Positions 22,545 to 36,600 of a stretch of 64,000 bases of DNA are shown piece after piece. The stretch covers positions 186,001 through 250,000 of the forward strand of contig JAKMXF010000297.1 of assembly GCA_024704765.1 (NCBI GenBank). Reading direction: 5' to 3'. The notes below the pieces were generated by a model. It was not told the DNA's origin, did not search any database, and saw nothing but the letters and a program-made list of their open reading frames with translations. Each line of letters opens with the position of its first letter. Positions within the stretch are counted from its first letter, which is position 1. Position numbers and translations under genes: made by a program. Source of the DNA: Oopsacas minuta. Taxonomy: Eukaryota; Porifera; Hexactinellida; Lyssacinosida; Leucopsacidae.

Positions 22545-25500
22545 ATGGCTGATTGGGATATTGATAGCACACTACACCAACACTCTACACCAAGATTATG
22601 TTACAGCTTTATTGATACCATCACTATGTTAATAAATTCAGGAGTTAGTAATGAACTATTATTACGTTATATCTCACAGAATACTACAGCTCTTGATTCC
22701 TTGCTAGGCTGTCATGAGCTGGAGTACAAACATATTACTCCATTACTATCTATCCTTACTCATGCTTGTCTGAGATATGATCAACATTTTCATGACCAAA
22801 TATACTCAAACCTTCTTACAAGTAATTTTATCTCTCCAAATGGTCCTCTATTAGATCACACTTTTGATGTAATACATGATAATGAGCATATGGTTGTTGT
22901 GGAACCAAGTTATCTTCAATATATAACTAATATGATATCTCTCTTCTCTTCTCTACACAATATTGATTCTGATAATAGAAGAGCTAAATCTAACCTTGAC
23001 AATTCTATTCAGCTATTCTGTAATGCGGTTAAGGAATCCAGTAGCTTCTATTCTATAATGGAATCTATAGAAGAAAGAATTGACAAATTGCTAGCTCTAT
23101 GTAATGATATTAAATATGAAGATTTGCATTATCAATTCACTGATGATCGATTCTACGGATATTCTCATAGGCATATGTCAATACTTCCACTACCAGGAGA
23201 GGTTCAGTACAGACCAAGAAGGTCTCTCCGGAGCCTGGTAAAGAAGGGAGCGTATCCAGATGCTGAGACATTCTTAGACGTACATTTCAAACTTCTGAGA
23301 GAGGACATGATCCGCCCAATTAGACAAGGAGTTAATAACTTCTTTAATAATGATAAAGAATTTAAGAAAGATCTATTCGTGTATTCAATGTTTGTATGCT
23401 TGAAACTCGTTGTGATGAAAGACAAGGAATTGTCTATGAGGTGTCCTTCTATCCTGATGGGATTAGAGATATTAGTCGTATTCGGTGGGACAGAAGCAAA
23501 CGTCTCATGTTTGGTACTCTGCTATTATTATTCCCAATGGATTCTATTCCTGGAGAAGAAGTAACATTATGTGACCCTCTCTGGGCTATAGTAGTTAATA
23601 AAGATGATAAGAAAATAACTAATGTATGTGCTAGAGGGAACAGGAATCCTAATATTACTATTCAGTTTGATTCAGGATTTGAATCTCGGTTTTCCTACGA
23701 CAGACGTTACTATATGCTAGAGTCTAGGAAGGTATATTATGAGGCATATAAACATACTTTGAGTGTTCTGCAATTTATGGATTCAGGATCTCTTCCCTTC
23801 CAAAAGATTCTACTAGGTCAATCCTCTACTAATCTCCCTCCACGCTATGTTTCTAAACAAACTGCTTATCCTATGACTAACTTATTCCCATCTTTTAGGG
23901 CGCACCAACTTCGGGTGCTAGGCATATGGCCAGACCACTCCCCTATCATGGATCAGAGTCAGTATAGAGCTGTTAAATTAGCTCTTACTAGTCAGCTAGC
24001 AGTTATACAGGGTCCTCCAGGCACTGGCAAAACTTATGTAGGGACACACGTGATTAAAGTTCTTTTAGAGGCCAGACGGAATCTCCAGGATTCAATTACA
24101 AACCGTAGAAATCATTATTGGCGTCGATATCGTCATTTCCGAGACAATGATGAAGAAGATGATCCAGTATATGACAATCTTGTCAGTACTCTATGTGATA
24201 AACCTATTGTAGTTATTACTTATACCAACCATGCATTGGATCAGTTCCTTGGTTTAATTTTAGAATTTGAAAATAATATCATTCGAATTGGAAATCGTTC
24301 TGAAGACGAGAAAATTAAGAAACTCTCTCTACGGAATAAGAGAGATATGCGGGCAGGATCACTCCGCTATGATCAGAGAAAAGATATAAATTATGAATTA
24401 ACTATAGTGAGCAAACGTCTCCAGACCATATCTCGTAGGCTCGCTTCAGTTCAAATGACAGAATACGATATAGAATACTATACTACTCCCAAACAATATA
24501 AGAAACTAATCAATCATCCTAAATACTCCATTTCTGACTGGTATAACTGTAGAGATTGTAACTCTAAGCAAACATCTGTAATAATTACAGCTGCACCAAT
24601 AATTCCTGTTGTGAATAACAGTGAAACAGAAAATTTTGAAGTATTCAGTGATAGTGAGAATGAAGATGCTGTAGATTTCAATGATGACCTTATAGGCTAT
24701 GTATCTGACGATGAATTCATCTCATCACATGATGCTCTCTATGAGGGAGAATTCAAACCGGCAATCCCGATAAGAGATAACATATGCAAGTTTGAAGCAT
24801 TTGCCGATCCTTGGACCTTAGATCCACGTACTCGCACGGGGCTGATTGATTATTGGTTATCTTTGAAGAGAGAATGTCTTTCAGATCAGCTGGAGCGTGC
24901 GAAATCTGACTATGAGCAATTGAATTCTGAGTTAAAACACCATTACCTCACGATTGACTATTCTGCTCTAAAGCAAGCAGCTGTTGTAGGCATGACTACA
25001 ACTGGAGCTGCTAAAAACTCAGAATTGATACAAGAACTTAAACCACACATAATATTCATTGAGGAATCAGCAGAGGTGCTGGAAGCTCATGTTATAGGTT
25101 GTCTGTCAGAATCTGTTCAGCACTTAATATCGATAGGAGACCACAAGCAATTGAGGCCTTCATTTGCTGAGTTCTCATTACTGAGGCACAATTTAGATAT
25201 CTCGTTATTTGAAAGATTGATTAATAACAATTTCGAGCATGTTACACTTCAATGTCAACACAGGATGAGACCCGAAATATCCCAGTTAGTTAGACATATA
25301 TACCCTCATCTCATTGATGATGATACCGTATTCGAATACCCCTCTATCAAAGGAGCACGATTTAATATGTTCTTTATAGATCATAAGATAATCGAGGATC
25401 GAATTGATACTGAAGGATTGAGTAAGTTAAATTCTCATGAAGCCAAATTTCTAGCAAAGTTAAGCGAGTATTTATTGAACCAGGGTTATAAAGATACAGA

Positions 25501-28402
25501 AATAACTATACTTACATTCTACGAAGCTCAGAAATTCTCTATTAAAGATGAACTATATAAAATCTCTAAGACTATTCGTATTCGTGTTAGTACAGTAGAT
25601 AAGTATCAAGGTGAAGAGAACAGGATAATATTGTTCTCAGCAGTACGTAGTAACAATGAAAATAACATAGGTCATTGTAGGACGGATAACAGAGTGTGTG
25701 TAGCATTGTCTAGAGCTAGAGAAGGTCTCTATCTAATTGGAAATTCTCACTGTCTGAGGGAGGGAGGGAAGAGAACTGGATTATGGGATAAGATTTTGGA
25801 TACTTTCTCAAATAAATTAGGGCCATCACTACCGTTATCTTGTCAGAATCATCCTTATAAAATAACTAATGTATCTTGTTCGGGAGATTTCAATAAAGTA
25901 CCGTTGGGAGGGTGTGATCTACCCTGTGATCAGATCAAACCCTGTGGACATAAATGTACTTTGAAATGTCACCCGTATAGTCACGATCAAATAAAGTGTT
26001 TAGAATTCTGTGACAGAATAAGACAGTGTGGACATATGTGTTTTAGAGCTAACGGGTCAAGGAAGAAATGTTTTGAGGACTGCGATGTTTGTCTACTGAT
26101 GCTTGTGAAAGTATTACAACAATGTGGTCATGAGATGTTACTTCCTTGTTGTCAAACACCACTACATAGTCTGTGTAAAGAGAAATGTAGAAATAAATTA
26201 TCTTGTGGACATTATTGTAGTGAGAATTGTGGTACAGATTGTTCAGAAGTATTGTGTATGAAGTCATGTGAACGGTTACATGCATGTGGACACCCTTGTG
26301 TTAGAGAGGACGGAAAGGCTCTAAGAAAATGTTACTCCCCCTGTGATCAATGTCATTTTAAAGTTGATAAATCTCTTAAGCAGTGTGGACATATCCTCTC
26401 GCTTCCTTGCTACATAACTCCTAGTCATGATCTTTGTAAACTGCCTTGTAAGAAGGTTTTGAGATGTGGTCATGTTTGCCAGAGATATTGTGGAGTGAAT
26501 TGTGATTTATTCGGCTGCGCTCAACCTTGTAATAAATTGCTATTGTGTGGTCATAACTGCACGGAATATTGCAACACACCTTGTACACAGAAGTGTATCG
26601 CTCCTTGTAAGGTTGTAAAGCCGTGTAATCATCCGTGTGTTGAGCAAGATGGCATAACTCCCAAGGTCTGTTCAGATACCTGTGGAGAATGTAACTACTT
26701 GGTAGATAAGGAAGTTCCTGGTTGTAAACATAAGATGAGAGTATCTTGCTCGCTCACACTAACATCTAATATGTGTAATCATCCTTGTGTTAAGTTATTG
26801 AACTGTGGACACAAATGTCCCGGTTTATGTAGTCAGGATTGTTCTTCATTAACATGTAAAGAGATAATATTGAAGATTCTACCTTGTGGACATGAGCTTA
26901 ACCTTCCTTGCTCAGAAGATCCAGTAGTTAACTGTACAGTACTAATCGATATACCTCTGATATGCGGTCATGTATTAACTATGACTTGTTTTAACAAGTC
27001 TAAGACAGTAGTAGAAGATCTTGAATGTTCTAAATTTTGTCTTTTCCATTTACCATGTGGTCACCCATGCTCAGGTGCTTGTAGGGATTGTATAAACGGG
27101 AGTGAGCATGTGTTGTGTAAGCAGATTTGTGGTCGAAAGTTAGTTTGTGGTCATATATGTGAACAACTTTGTCACGGACTTTTCATGTGTACTCCATGCG
27201 GGAAACAGTGTCTCAACTGGTGTCCTCATAAAAAGTGTGACCATCTATGTGGAGTGCCATGTTCCCCTTGTAAGAAACAGTGTGCTTGGAGGTGTAGTCA
27301 TTTGAAATGTGATTTAGATTGTAACGAACCTTGTACTCGGCCTCCTTGTAAACTCAGATGTTCTAGAACGTTAAAGTGTAAACATCAGTGTATTGGTGCT
27401 TGTGGTGAAGCCTGTCCTAAGGTGTGTAGGTTGTGCTCTCCAAATGACCTAACATTTGGTAATAGGTACGGAGCAGAAGCAGACCCTAATTCTCTATTTA
27501 TACTGCTTGAAGATTGTGGACATATCTTTGAAGCTACCGGATTTGAATCTGAGTGGATGATCAATAAATCCGGCGGTAGGAATTGTGAATCCTCAGTCTC
27601 CCTCCCTATCTGTCCATATTGTTCTACGCCTATACGCTATAACCGAAGAATTTCTAAAGAAATAAAATCTGTGATTAGAGGAATTAATGAAATTAAGAAT
27701 GAAATAATAGAAGAATTCAGAACAGCATGCAATCGTAATTGTATAACTCTACGAGAGGGTATAGAGACATTACCACATAGCGAATTCCATTATTCAATGA
27801 ACTTATGCTTGTTTGATATTGAGGCGATAGTCAAAGAATCTGAAGCATTGAAATTACCATATATACACAAGTTAATCTTACTGATGTCTGAATTGTGTAC
27901 TCATCCATCTCTTCTTTCTAATCATACTAAAATTCATATTCACTTCTTAGAATGTAAAGCGATTTATCGCTTATTAGAGAGCCCACATTTTACTAAATTG
28001 GACCCTATCAGTCTATCAGAGCTGAGTGTTTATGCTGACAAGTGTCATATGTTGGCATCATTCTATTCTCTTCAGAATACGGAAGAAATACATCTTAGCG
28101 AAGATGATTCTAAGAAACTAAAATCTCTCTTCAAACTATTCTCCTTTCAATTGAAAGAGAACCCTTCAGACATACGTAAACCTGTTACTGAGCATATCAC
28201 TGTTAGCAAGTGTTTCATTTATAAGTTGGGGCTAAAATATACTAGCATAGACAGTGATACAGAGAATAGTATAGTAATGTGTAACCCAGTCCATTGCTAC
28301 ATTAGTGGTTGGTATTTTTGTGAACGTGACCATCCATTTGCTACTAAGGATCTTAATGTGGCTACAATCCAATGCTCCAAGTGCAATCGCTTATATTTAT
28401 AG
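22545..28402 (+). CDS. ZNFX1: ZNFX1-like helicase with NFX1-type zinc fingers; one frameshift
   Basis: About 1,950 residues, no introns. N-terminal region, then TFLDVHFKLLREDMIRPIRQG, typical of ZNFX1 just before the helicase. The UPF1-like superfamily-1 helicase has Walker A GPPGTGKT (near 24010), TYTNHALDQFL, IIFIEESAE, GDHKQLRP, HRMRP, TVDKYQGEEN and VALSRAREGLYLIG. An acidic insert (SDSENEDAVDF) interrupts it. A long run of NFX1-type fingers (CGHxC...C) spans about 25,840-27,450. The C-terminus (GWYFCERDHPF...CSKCN) looks like a short RZ-type finger. ZNFX1 senses double-stranded RNA in vertebrates and supports small-RNA inheritance in nematodes. The first frame runs 22545-23564, but homology moves to the -1 frame near 23,365-23,385, as if one base were missing in AAGAAAGATCT. 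Confidence 0.9.
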
Positions 28403-28600
28403 GCGATTTAATTTGTATACTTATAACTTGGAAATACATTTTTACTTATGTTTATTTAATAAATTTATTTCGACAATTTTGACCTTCAAAGTCAACACCT
28501 ATAGTATTTAATATATTGGCTAATTTACAAATATCTCTGATTACTTTTGTTCACTAATTAGATTGTATTATTATTATTATTATTCGGCTGAATAGAGATA

Positions 28601-28983
28601 ATGCCATCTAGCCAACGTATGAGACTAGCAAACAAGAGTCATTCTCAGAATGTTACTCAGAGAGGGAATGTACCCAAATCACAGGTAATATTATAATTAT
28701 GTTTTGTTATTTATTATGGTAAACTGTTATACTAATTCCTATTAGTATTCTTCCATTATATTTCGGTATAATAAGTATTCAAAATTCTACAATAACTGCT
28801 TTAGAATCCTAAGGAGGAGAAGTATCCTGTCAGCAAAGGTCTTATATATTTTTTCATATTCATTGTTGTTGGCTCAGGTAAGATTTCACACATGTACATA
28901 TGCCAAGTTTGCTTATGATCTTATTATTTGTCAATTTTGTAGCTCTGTTCCAGATTATTTCATCAATTGTCAATTCAATATAA
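28601..28983 (+). CDS. SERP1: SERP1/RAMP4 stress-associated ER protein
   Basis: Exons 28601-28684, 28805-28877 and 28943-28983 give 65 residues (human 66). MPSSQRMRLANKSHSQNVTQ, KYPVSKGLI and a C-terminal hydrophobic segment (IYFFIFIVVGSALFQII) are diagnostic. It is a tail-anchored protein of the Sec61 translocon that stabilises nascent membrane proteins and is induced by ER stress. The exons are too short to stand out as open frames and are placed by splice signals and family match. Confidence 0.93.
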
Positions 28984-29255
28984 AGCTTACTGCTAAACGC
29001 TCTACTTTATGCTACACTAGAACTGCACTGCTATGATGTATGTTTGTTTACTGACTTCGTAGTTTAGTCTACCTGGTTTGTAAACATTGTTTGGTTTAGG
29101 CTTTATTTATTATTAACAGATGTATTTATATTTGAATCTGTTTAAGTGCAAATAATTAGTGTCTCCTTAATGCGAGACAAATCGCCATTTATCTCGCTAA
29201 ACAAACAGTAATGCAAAGTTAATCAACTGTATACATATGAATTGTACATTTCCAG

Positions 29256-30919
29256 ATGAGTTCCTCATTAGATACCAGCGAAACCGATATAATTCAGATA
29301 TTGATACACATATCAAAACCCTATGCAACTAACACTTCTACTGCTACATTAGGACCATGGATTGGTTCTCAAGCTGCTCAGTCTACACAACTAACACCGT
29401 CAGTAAAACAGAGACGTGAGGATAGACCTGGTACTCGGAAGAGATCTGGTGTTCAGAGTCAGAATCGTGTCTACACATTTCAACACTTCTCAGATAGATA
29501 TCAATACATACAGGCTTATAACGATGAACACACAGCTAAGAATCAAAGTAATCCATTTAGTACTAGATATATAGCTATACCTCAAACATTCATATCACTA
29601 CCACATCCTGACTGTAACAGAGCTCAACTACGTTATGTAGAGGATCAAAATAAATATCCCATCCCGATCGCTTTAGGAAAAACTAACAATTGCAAAACTA
29701 ATTCTACGCCCAATCTCTGTCTCCTACCGGGGGACGGAGCTACCCAGCTCCCGCCTATAGAGGTGCAGAGAAACCCATCAGCTAGACAAGAGAAGAGATT
29801 TGTTCACCCAAAGAGCATAGTTTATATTGATCCTACTCGCTCTACCAAAGCTAACACTTTCACAGACTCAGCTCTAAATATTCTATCGAATAGTTTTGAT
29901 GTATTGAGATGTAAACCACAATTTGATTCTAAATTCAAAGGTAGACTAACTAACCAAGCTGATTCAATAAATAGTAAACAAACTTGTAGGAAGTTAGAGA
30001 AGCTATTGGTTACTTGTGAGAACGATGCTCTTAATCTCGAAAATATGATACAGAACTTATGCAAGTCTATTCCCTCAGTTAAACTGGAGCTGAAGCAGGA
30101 GGAGACTAGCAGTGATAAGTTAGCTAAGAAGCGAATTAAGGATAACCCCTCACTCACTAAGGAGGTATTCTATGAGCCATCAGCTGAGCAAATTAATGAT
30201 TCTCTCTTGAATCAGTTAGCTTATGATTGCAATAAAGTGGATTATGATAGCCCATTAGATTTGCAGGTTAGCATCATCCCTTGATAATATAACTATAATA
30301 TATAATAGAACTCGAATGAGAGGTACATCCGCGTACGTACTATCCGATTGTACGTCTTATATGGAAAATGAATGGGGAACTCTATTTTTAGGTTGTAAGA
30401 ATTAGTAAGTATTACCTGAGCGTATTAATACGTCTTATTCGAGTTCTACTGTACCAGCTAATTAGATGGATTAAATTATAGCACATAATAATGGTTAGGA
30501 CGTGAATTATTTTCATGGAATATGCACAATTTGATTTGCATTAATATTACTGTGTGGGACATGTTAATTACAAATTCTATACTTTCGTAACGTACCGTAA
30601 CAATTTATTATTATGATCCTGTCTACAGTTCGATGGGAGAATCTATCACACTGATCTAGAGACATTCTTACAGTGTTTAGATCAGAAACTACAAAATTCA
30701 TCCAAGGCCTCTATAGAGGATCTTATGAACTCTATACATGTACACACAGCTGCTTCCATCATAAACGCCAAAACTGTTAGTCAAAACTCTCGTAGTGCAA
30801 TTGGAAGTAAGAAGGAATTACGGTCAAAACCTCGAATTACAGGAGATGAATCAGCACTCGGATTAGGGGGGAAAAAGATCAAAGTAAATATGAACATAAG
30901 AAAAAGGAAAATTTATTAG
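29256..30919 (+). CDS. Unrecognised two-exon protein
   Basis: Exons 29256-30266 (donor CAG|GTTAGC) and 30629-30919 (acceptor CTACAG) join in phase 0 to 433 residues. No family recognised. The N-terminal half is polar, Thr/Ser/Gln-rich with a basic patch (KQRREDRPGTRKRSG). Residues about 240-310 could form helices with paired cysteines. The C-terminus is very basic (GGKKIKVNMNIRKRKIY). No signal peptide or membrane span, so probably intracellular, perhaps nuclear. The intron holds a MITE. The clean splice join and long frame support a real gene; function cannot be given. Confidence 0.65.
30303..30451. mobile_element. 149-bp MITE in the intron of the unrecognised gene
   Basis: Left end ATAGAACTCGAATGAGAGG and right-end reverse complement CAGTAGAACTCGAATAAGACG form inverted repeats. 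TA follows the right end (30452-30453); the left boundary is approximate within 2 bases. No coding frame. Confidence 0.75.
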
Positions 30920-31098
30920 CTCTCAGATTAACTATCTATATATTGCGGTATCCTATCATGGTTTCTCTTATGTATTCTGTACCGAGTTTTAATATATTAT
31001 CTGTTTTACTCAGTTTAATACAAATTAATTCGTTTTATTTGGTAAGCATGTGTGATGAGAATTTATTTTGCTAGTTATTAGCATTATAAGATTACAAG

Positions 31099-32814
31099 AT
31101 GATGACTCAAGATGTTATAGATCAATGGATAGAGATTACTGAGGATTGTAAATACCTACCAGAGAACGAGCTAAAAGTGAGTTTTCCATTATACTCTCTA
31201 TTAGGTTAAATTGTTGCAATAAGTAATGATATATACATATCTACCTACCAAACCCTATTGAATTCTGTATTATTTGTTTAGAAATTGACTGACTATGTAT
31301 GTGAGCTGTTGTTAGAGGAATCTAATGTACAACCGGTTTCAACTCCAGTCACTGTATGTGGCGACATTCACGGACAGGTTAGTGACAAATACATTATAAT
31401 TTATGATCCTATGTAACGATATGCGTATACATATAACAATTTTTTAGTTTTATGATTTGCGAGAGCTATTTAAGACAGGAGGGAATCCTCCAGATACAAA
31501 TTATATTTTTATGGTAAGTTAAACAAATTTTCCTACAATTATGCTACTCGTAAATATAACAGAGGATGTATGTAGGGAGATTTCGTAGACAGAGGTTATT
31601 ATAGTTTGGAGACATTCACCAGACTAATGGTATTGAAGGCCAGGTTAGTATCATACGTTTTAAGAAACAGCGTTTTATCCACATTAGTACAACACTTTTG
31701 TTGTTTGTTTATTTGTATTTGATTTTGGCGACAGCGGTCAGGTAATAATTATCTTGTGTAATTCCAGTTTATTTCGTGTCATTTGATGGTTTAAGAGTAT
31801 TGAATATACGTCTTATGGAAATAACTGCATAACCATTAGATTCATGATTTTATAACAAATGTAATATTGCTAGAAGTCCGGATAAGGTAACCCTTCTAAG
31901 AGGAAATCATGAATGTAGACAGATTACTCAAGTATACGGGTTTTATGGTTAGTGAATATTTACATTATTTACTCTTACATTACGTCCTCACTTATAATTA
32001 CTTTATTTGATTCATATTAGATGAATGTCAGAACAAATATGGAAATCCGAATGCATGGAAATATTGTACGAAAGTATTTGACTTACTAACTATTGCTGCT
32101 GTGAGTAAACCTTTCAATAATTCATTTCCAGAAATGTATAGATACTGCTGCTTGGGCTACTTTTTAAAATATTGAATTTACTTTTTTTGTAATTAGATAA
32201 TTGACGAAGAGATATTGTGTGTTCATGGCGGTCTCTCACCGGATATCAGAACTTTAGACCAGGTAATTGCTAATAACACATTTGACTATGTTAACTAGAA
32301 CAGAGATTAAATAATATTATAAAAATTCTCCAAACCTACAAAGACAATTTCCATAGATTCGTCTCATCGAGCGAGATATGGAGATTCCACATGAAGGCGC
32401 ATTCTGTGATTTGGTCTGGTCAGATCCAGACGACGTGGAAAACTGGGCAGTGAGCCCGAGAGGAGCTGGTTGGCTGTTTGGCAAAAGAGTCACAGATGAA
32501 GTATGTTTATTTTCAGAATTACTAATAATATAATAGTTATGTGTTTGATAATTCTTTTTTCTTAGTTTATGCAGCTGAACTCACTGAAATTGATATGCAG
32601 AGCTCACCAACTAGTTCATGAAGGCTGTAAGTTCATGTTTGACCAAAAGCTAGTGACTATCTGGAGTGCTCCTAATTACTGCTATCGATGTGGAAATGTA
32701 GCAGCTATGATAGAATTCATTACTTCTGATAACAGAGTGGAGAAAACATTCAGGGCTGTTCCTGACAGTGAAAGGGTTATCCCTCAGAGAATTGTCACGC
32801 CTTACTTTTTATAA
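31099..32814 (+). CDS. PPP6C: Serine/threonine protein phosphatase 6 catalytic subunit
   Basis: Exons 31099-31176, 31282-31377, 31448-31513, 31576-31643, 31874-31947, 32021-32100, 32197-32262, 32357-32500 and 32566-32814 give 306 residues (human 305). Metal-binding and catalytic motifs: [34 protein letters not shown]. The [19 protein letters not shown] stretch and the C-terminal PDSERVIP...TPYFL are PP6-specific rather than PP2A or PP4. PP6 acts with SAPS and ankyrin subunits in Aurora A control, DNA repair and signalling. Two start ATGs are adjacent (31099 and 31102). The terminal TPYFL, the carboxyl-methylation type tail, is intact. Confidence 0.96.
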
Positions 32815-33685
32815 CTTTTACTCTAACTTTATTCTAACATTTGCATGTACTACTATTGACTGAGAATTCGTCCCTAGCTCCTAACTGTACATAAGTGGTG
32901 AGCTATTTTGCTCCTGTGTTATTTTAGTTAGAATGGTATTATCTATTATCAATAAATAAATGAATGTCAATAATAACTATTCTGGTTGTAAGGGAGATTC
33001 ATTACATTATTCGATTTCCCAGATACTATAGGCTATGTATATAGTAGATCCCTAGTTTACTAGAAATTGATCTTACCCAACCATCCACCAAGTCTTTCAG
33101 CTCAGCTATATAAGCTAGTATGATTGCAATTTTGTTTAGTTAAATTGAAATTTACTCAAATTGTTTGTATTGATTATTACTGATATTTGTTTACTTCTAT
33201 ATCCCATTTGTGAATTTATTCCCTCAAATCTCTTGAGGTTAGTGTTGTCCTGTTTAAATTTTGTTGATTTTCTTGTGTATATAATAGAAGGGATTTGGGT
33301 ACTTTTGTAACTACAATGTAGAATTTCTCTCGCTTGCAGCATGTCAGATATGATAAATGAAATTTGTTGTAGAATCAATGCCCCCATGTAACAAGTACCG
33401 TGCATGTTGCATAAAAATACAATTTGGCATGCAACATTTTTGCAGGAAAATAGAACATGGATTTTCTTGCAACAAAAGTTGCATTGTATATTTGAATAAA
33501 TGCAGATAATATAATAGAATCTTTTTTGAACTTTCCTCCTAGCTTCTATTATGAATTATGGGCATTTATAGGGTCGTACCCGCATTCTATTCCAACATAC
33601 CTATTTACTTTCTTTACATTGCTATAAATTATTTCACAGCTAGAATATAAATCTAAACAATAACTGTTGGAAGTTAACCCCTACA
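32815..33685. other. 870-bp spacer with a cluster of TTGCA motifs, upstream of RPB1
   Basis: Contains the PPP6C 3' end (AATAAATAAATG near 32,950) and the RPB1 5' flank. Between about 33,404 and 33,480, TTGCA/TGCAA occurs at least five times in roughly 80 bp, partly as inverted pairs. No gene recognised. Confidence 0.45.
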
Positions 33686-36600
33686 ATGGCGCTGAATGAT
33701 TCGTCAGCTCCTCTCCGCTCTATCAAACGGGTTCAGTTCGGATTCCTGAATCCTGATGAAGTGGTATGTCTATTCTATTTCTAATTAATTTGTATAATTT
33801 TATCTCTTGTATCAATCTCTAGAAACAAATGTCAGTGACTGATGAAGGTATACAGTTTCCTTACACAATGGAAGGGGGTAGACCAAAGCACGGAGGTCTC
33901 ATGGACCCAAGACAGGGAGTAATCGACAGAACTTCTCGATGTCTTACATGTGCAGGAACTATGGCAACCTGTCCCGGACATTTTGGACATATTGAACTTG
34001 CTAAACCGGTTTTTCACATTGGCGTACTTCCTAAGATTCTGAAAGTCCTCAGATGTGTATGCTTCTTTTGTTCAAAGCTCCTAGTATCAACTGTAAGTAT
34101 AATATAGCCTGTATTACGTATAGTACATCAAATAATCGTATATTTTTCTGTTTTTTAGAAAAATGAGAATGTTAAAGAAATATTAGATAAAACACGCAAT
34201 AACCCCCGTAAACGTCTCCTATACATTTATGATATGTGTAAGACCAAAACCTACTGTGAGCCTGGTGGCGTACAGGAAAGAGATGATCCAGACCAACAAA
34301 ATCCAGATAACCAGCAGGTAGGTAGAAATATAAATATTTCTTAAACCAGTACCTGCTGTATTTTCTACTGTATGTTAGGAAACGCTAGGATGTAGTCGTA
34401 CACAACCCCGTATACGTCGTAATGGACTAGAGCTTAGTGTTGAATGGAAACATAAAGATGTAGATGATGAAAATCAAGAACGAGAAAGTATTCTAACAGC
34501 TGAGAAGGTTCATGAAATATTTAAACTAATTACTGAAGAAGATTGTATTGCTCTAGGTCTTGATCCTCGCTACTCTCGTCCTGATTGGATGGTGATCACT
34601 TGTCTCCCTGTAGCTCCTCTCTCTGTCAGGCCCTCGGTAGTCCTGCATGGGGGCTCTGCTAGAAGTCAGGTAATTCTTGATATAGTTAAGATCGCATATA
34701 AAATTGAACCTTTTAAATGAAATTCTCTTATACCGCATACAGTGGAACCTCGTTAATACGAATTTCCAGATAACACGAACAAATAATTACACACATCAGA
34801 TCCCTACAATGGTTATTCAATTGGTATTGCCCCGGATAATGGGAACACATTTTTACCGTCCGTGATTAACAAGGTTATCCAGTCAATTTCGATCTGTCCC
34901 ATAAGATTTGTATTAAGTGCATGCACAATATTGCTTAATTAACACTGGATAGTGTTTCGATTCCCTAAAATTTATAAGCAGTCCTGATTGTATGTCCATC
35001 TTAGTGAATTTACTTATCTCAATTCTTGTAGGATGATCTTACACACAAGTTAGCAGATATCGTAAAATCTAACAATTCTCTAAAGAAGAATGAAGAGAAC
35101 GGATCTGCTACTCACATTATTCAGGAAGATGTTAAGATGCTACAGTACCACGTAGCTACTCTATTTGATAATGAGATACCAGGATTACCCAGGGTATGTT
35201 ATACAACAATTATATGGTTATCCAGGTTTTCTCAATCTTATTTGATGATATATGTATTATAGGCTATGCAGAAATCTGGTCGTCCCCTGAAATCAATAAA
35301 ACAGAGACTCAAATCAAAAGAAGGGCGTATCCGTGGTAACCTTATGGGAAAGAGAGTTGACTTCTCAGCTCGAGCTGTGATCACACCAGACTCTAATCTG
35401 TCTATTGATCAGGTTGGCTGTCCCAGAACTATAGCTCAGAATTTAACTTTTCCAGAAATTGTCACTCCATTCAACATAGATAAGTTCGTATAGATACAGA
35501 AGTGATCCTTAGGAATGTTGCATTAATTCCATGCTTCTAATAGGATGCACGAGCTAGTTCGTCGAGGTCATGATCAATACCCTGGTGCCAAATATATTAT
35601 TCGAGACAATGGAGAGAGAATTGACCTGCGGTACCATCCTAAACCAGCTGATTTACATCTACAGTATGGATACAAGGTAGAGAGACATATTGTAGATGAT
35701 GACGTCATAGTATTCAACAGACAACCTACTCTACACAAGATGTCTATGATGGGACACAGAGTAAAGATATTACCATGGTCTACTTTTAGGTTAAACCTTA
35801 GGTAATAACTAAATTTGTGTTTTTCTACACACATTTACGACTACTTAACATAATTATCTGTTACTAGCGTGACAACACCATACAATGCTGATTTTGATGG
35901 TGATGAGATGAATCTGCATGTGCCTCAGAGCATGGAGACACGAGCAGAGGTTTCAGAGCTGTTAATGGTAAACAAACACATAATTTCTCCTCAGTCAAAC
36001 AAGCCTGTAATGGGTATAGTACAAGACACACTGACTGCAGTCTGTAAGATGACGAAACGAGATGTATTCATAGAGCGAGATGACATGATGAACTTGCTTA
36101 TGTGGTATCCTGAATGGGACGGTCGAATGCCTCAACCAGCCATCTTAAAGCCTAAACCCCTATGGACAGGCAAACAACTGTTATCTCTGGTTATACCTGG
36201 AAATATAAACTGTACCAACACGTGTTCTACTCATCCGGATGAGGAAGATGATACTCCTAACAGAAATATATCTGTAGGGGATACAAGGGTTAGTTGATGG
36301 AGTAGTGTAAGGAATAATAATACAAACTTTATTACGTATACTCTATAGGTTTTAATTGAGAATAGTGAGCTAATCTCTGGGATAATCTGTAAGAAGACTG
36401 TAGGGAGATCAGGCAGTTCTCTCATTCACATCGTAGCATTGGAGTTAGGCCCTGAACCTGCACGCTGTATGTTCAATAACATACAAACAGTTGTCAACAA
36501 CTGGCTCTTGATTGAAGGACATTCTATGGGGATAGGAGATACTATCGCTGATCACCAAACTTATCTGAATATACAAGAAACAATCAAAGAGTCAAAGATT

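Noticed and set aside
23396-28402. Separate ZNFX1-like gene starting at 23396
   Set aside because: The preceding 22545-23564 frame carries the ZNFX1 N-terminal region and flows into this one after a one-base shift, so they are one gene.
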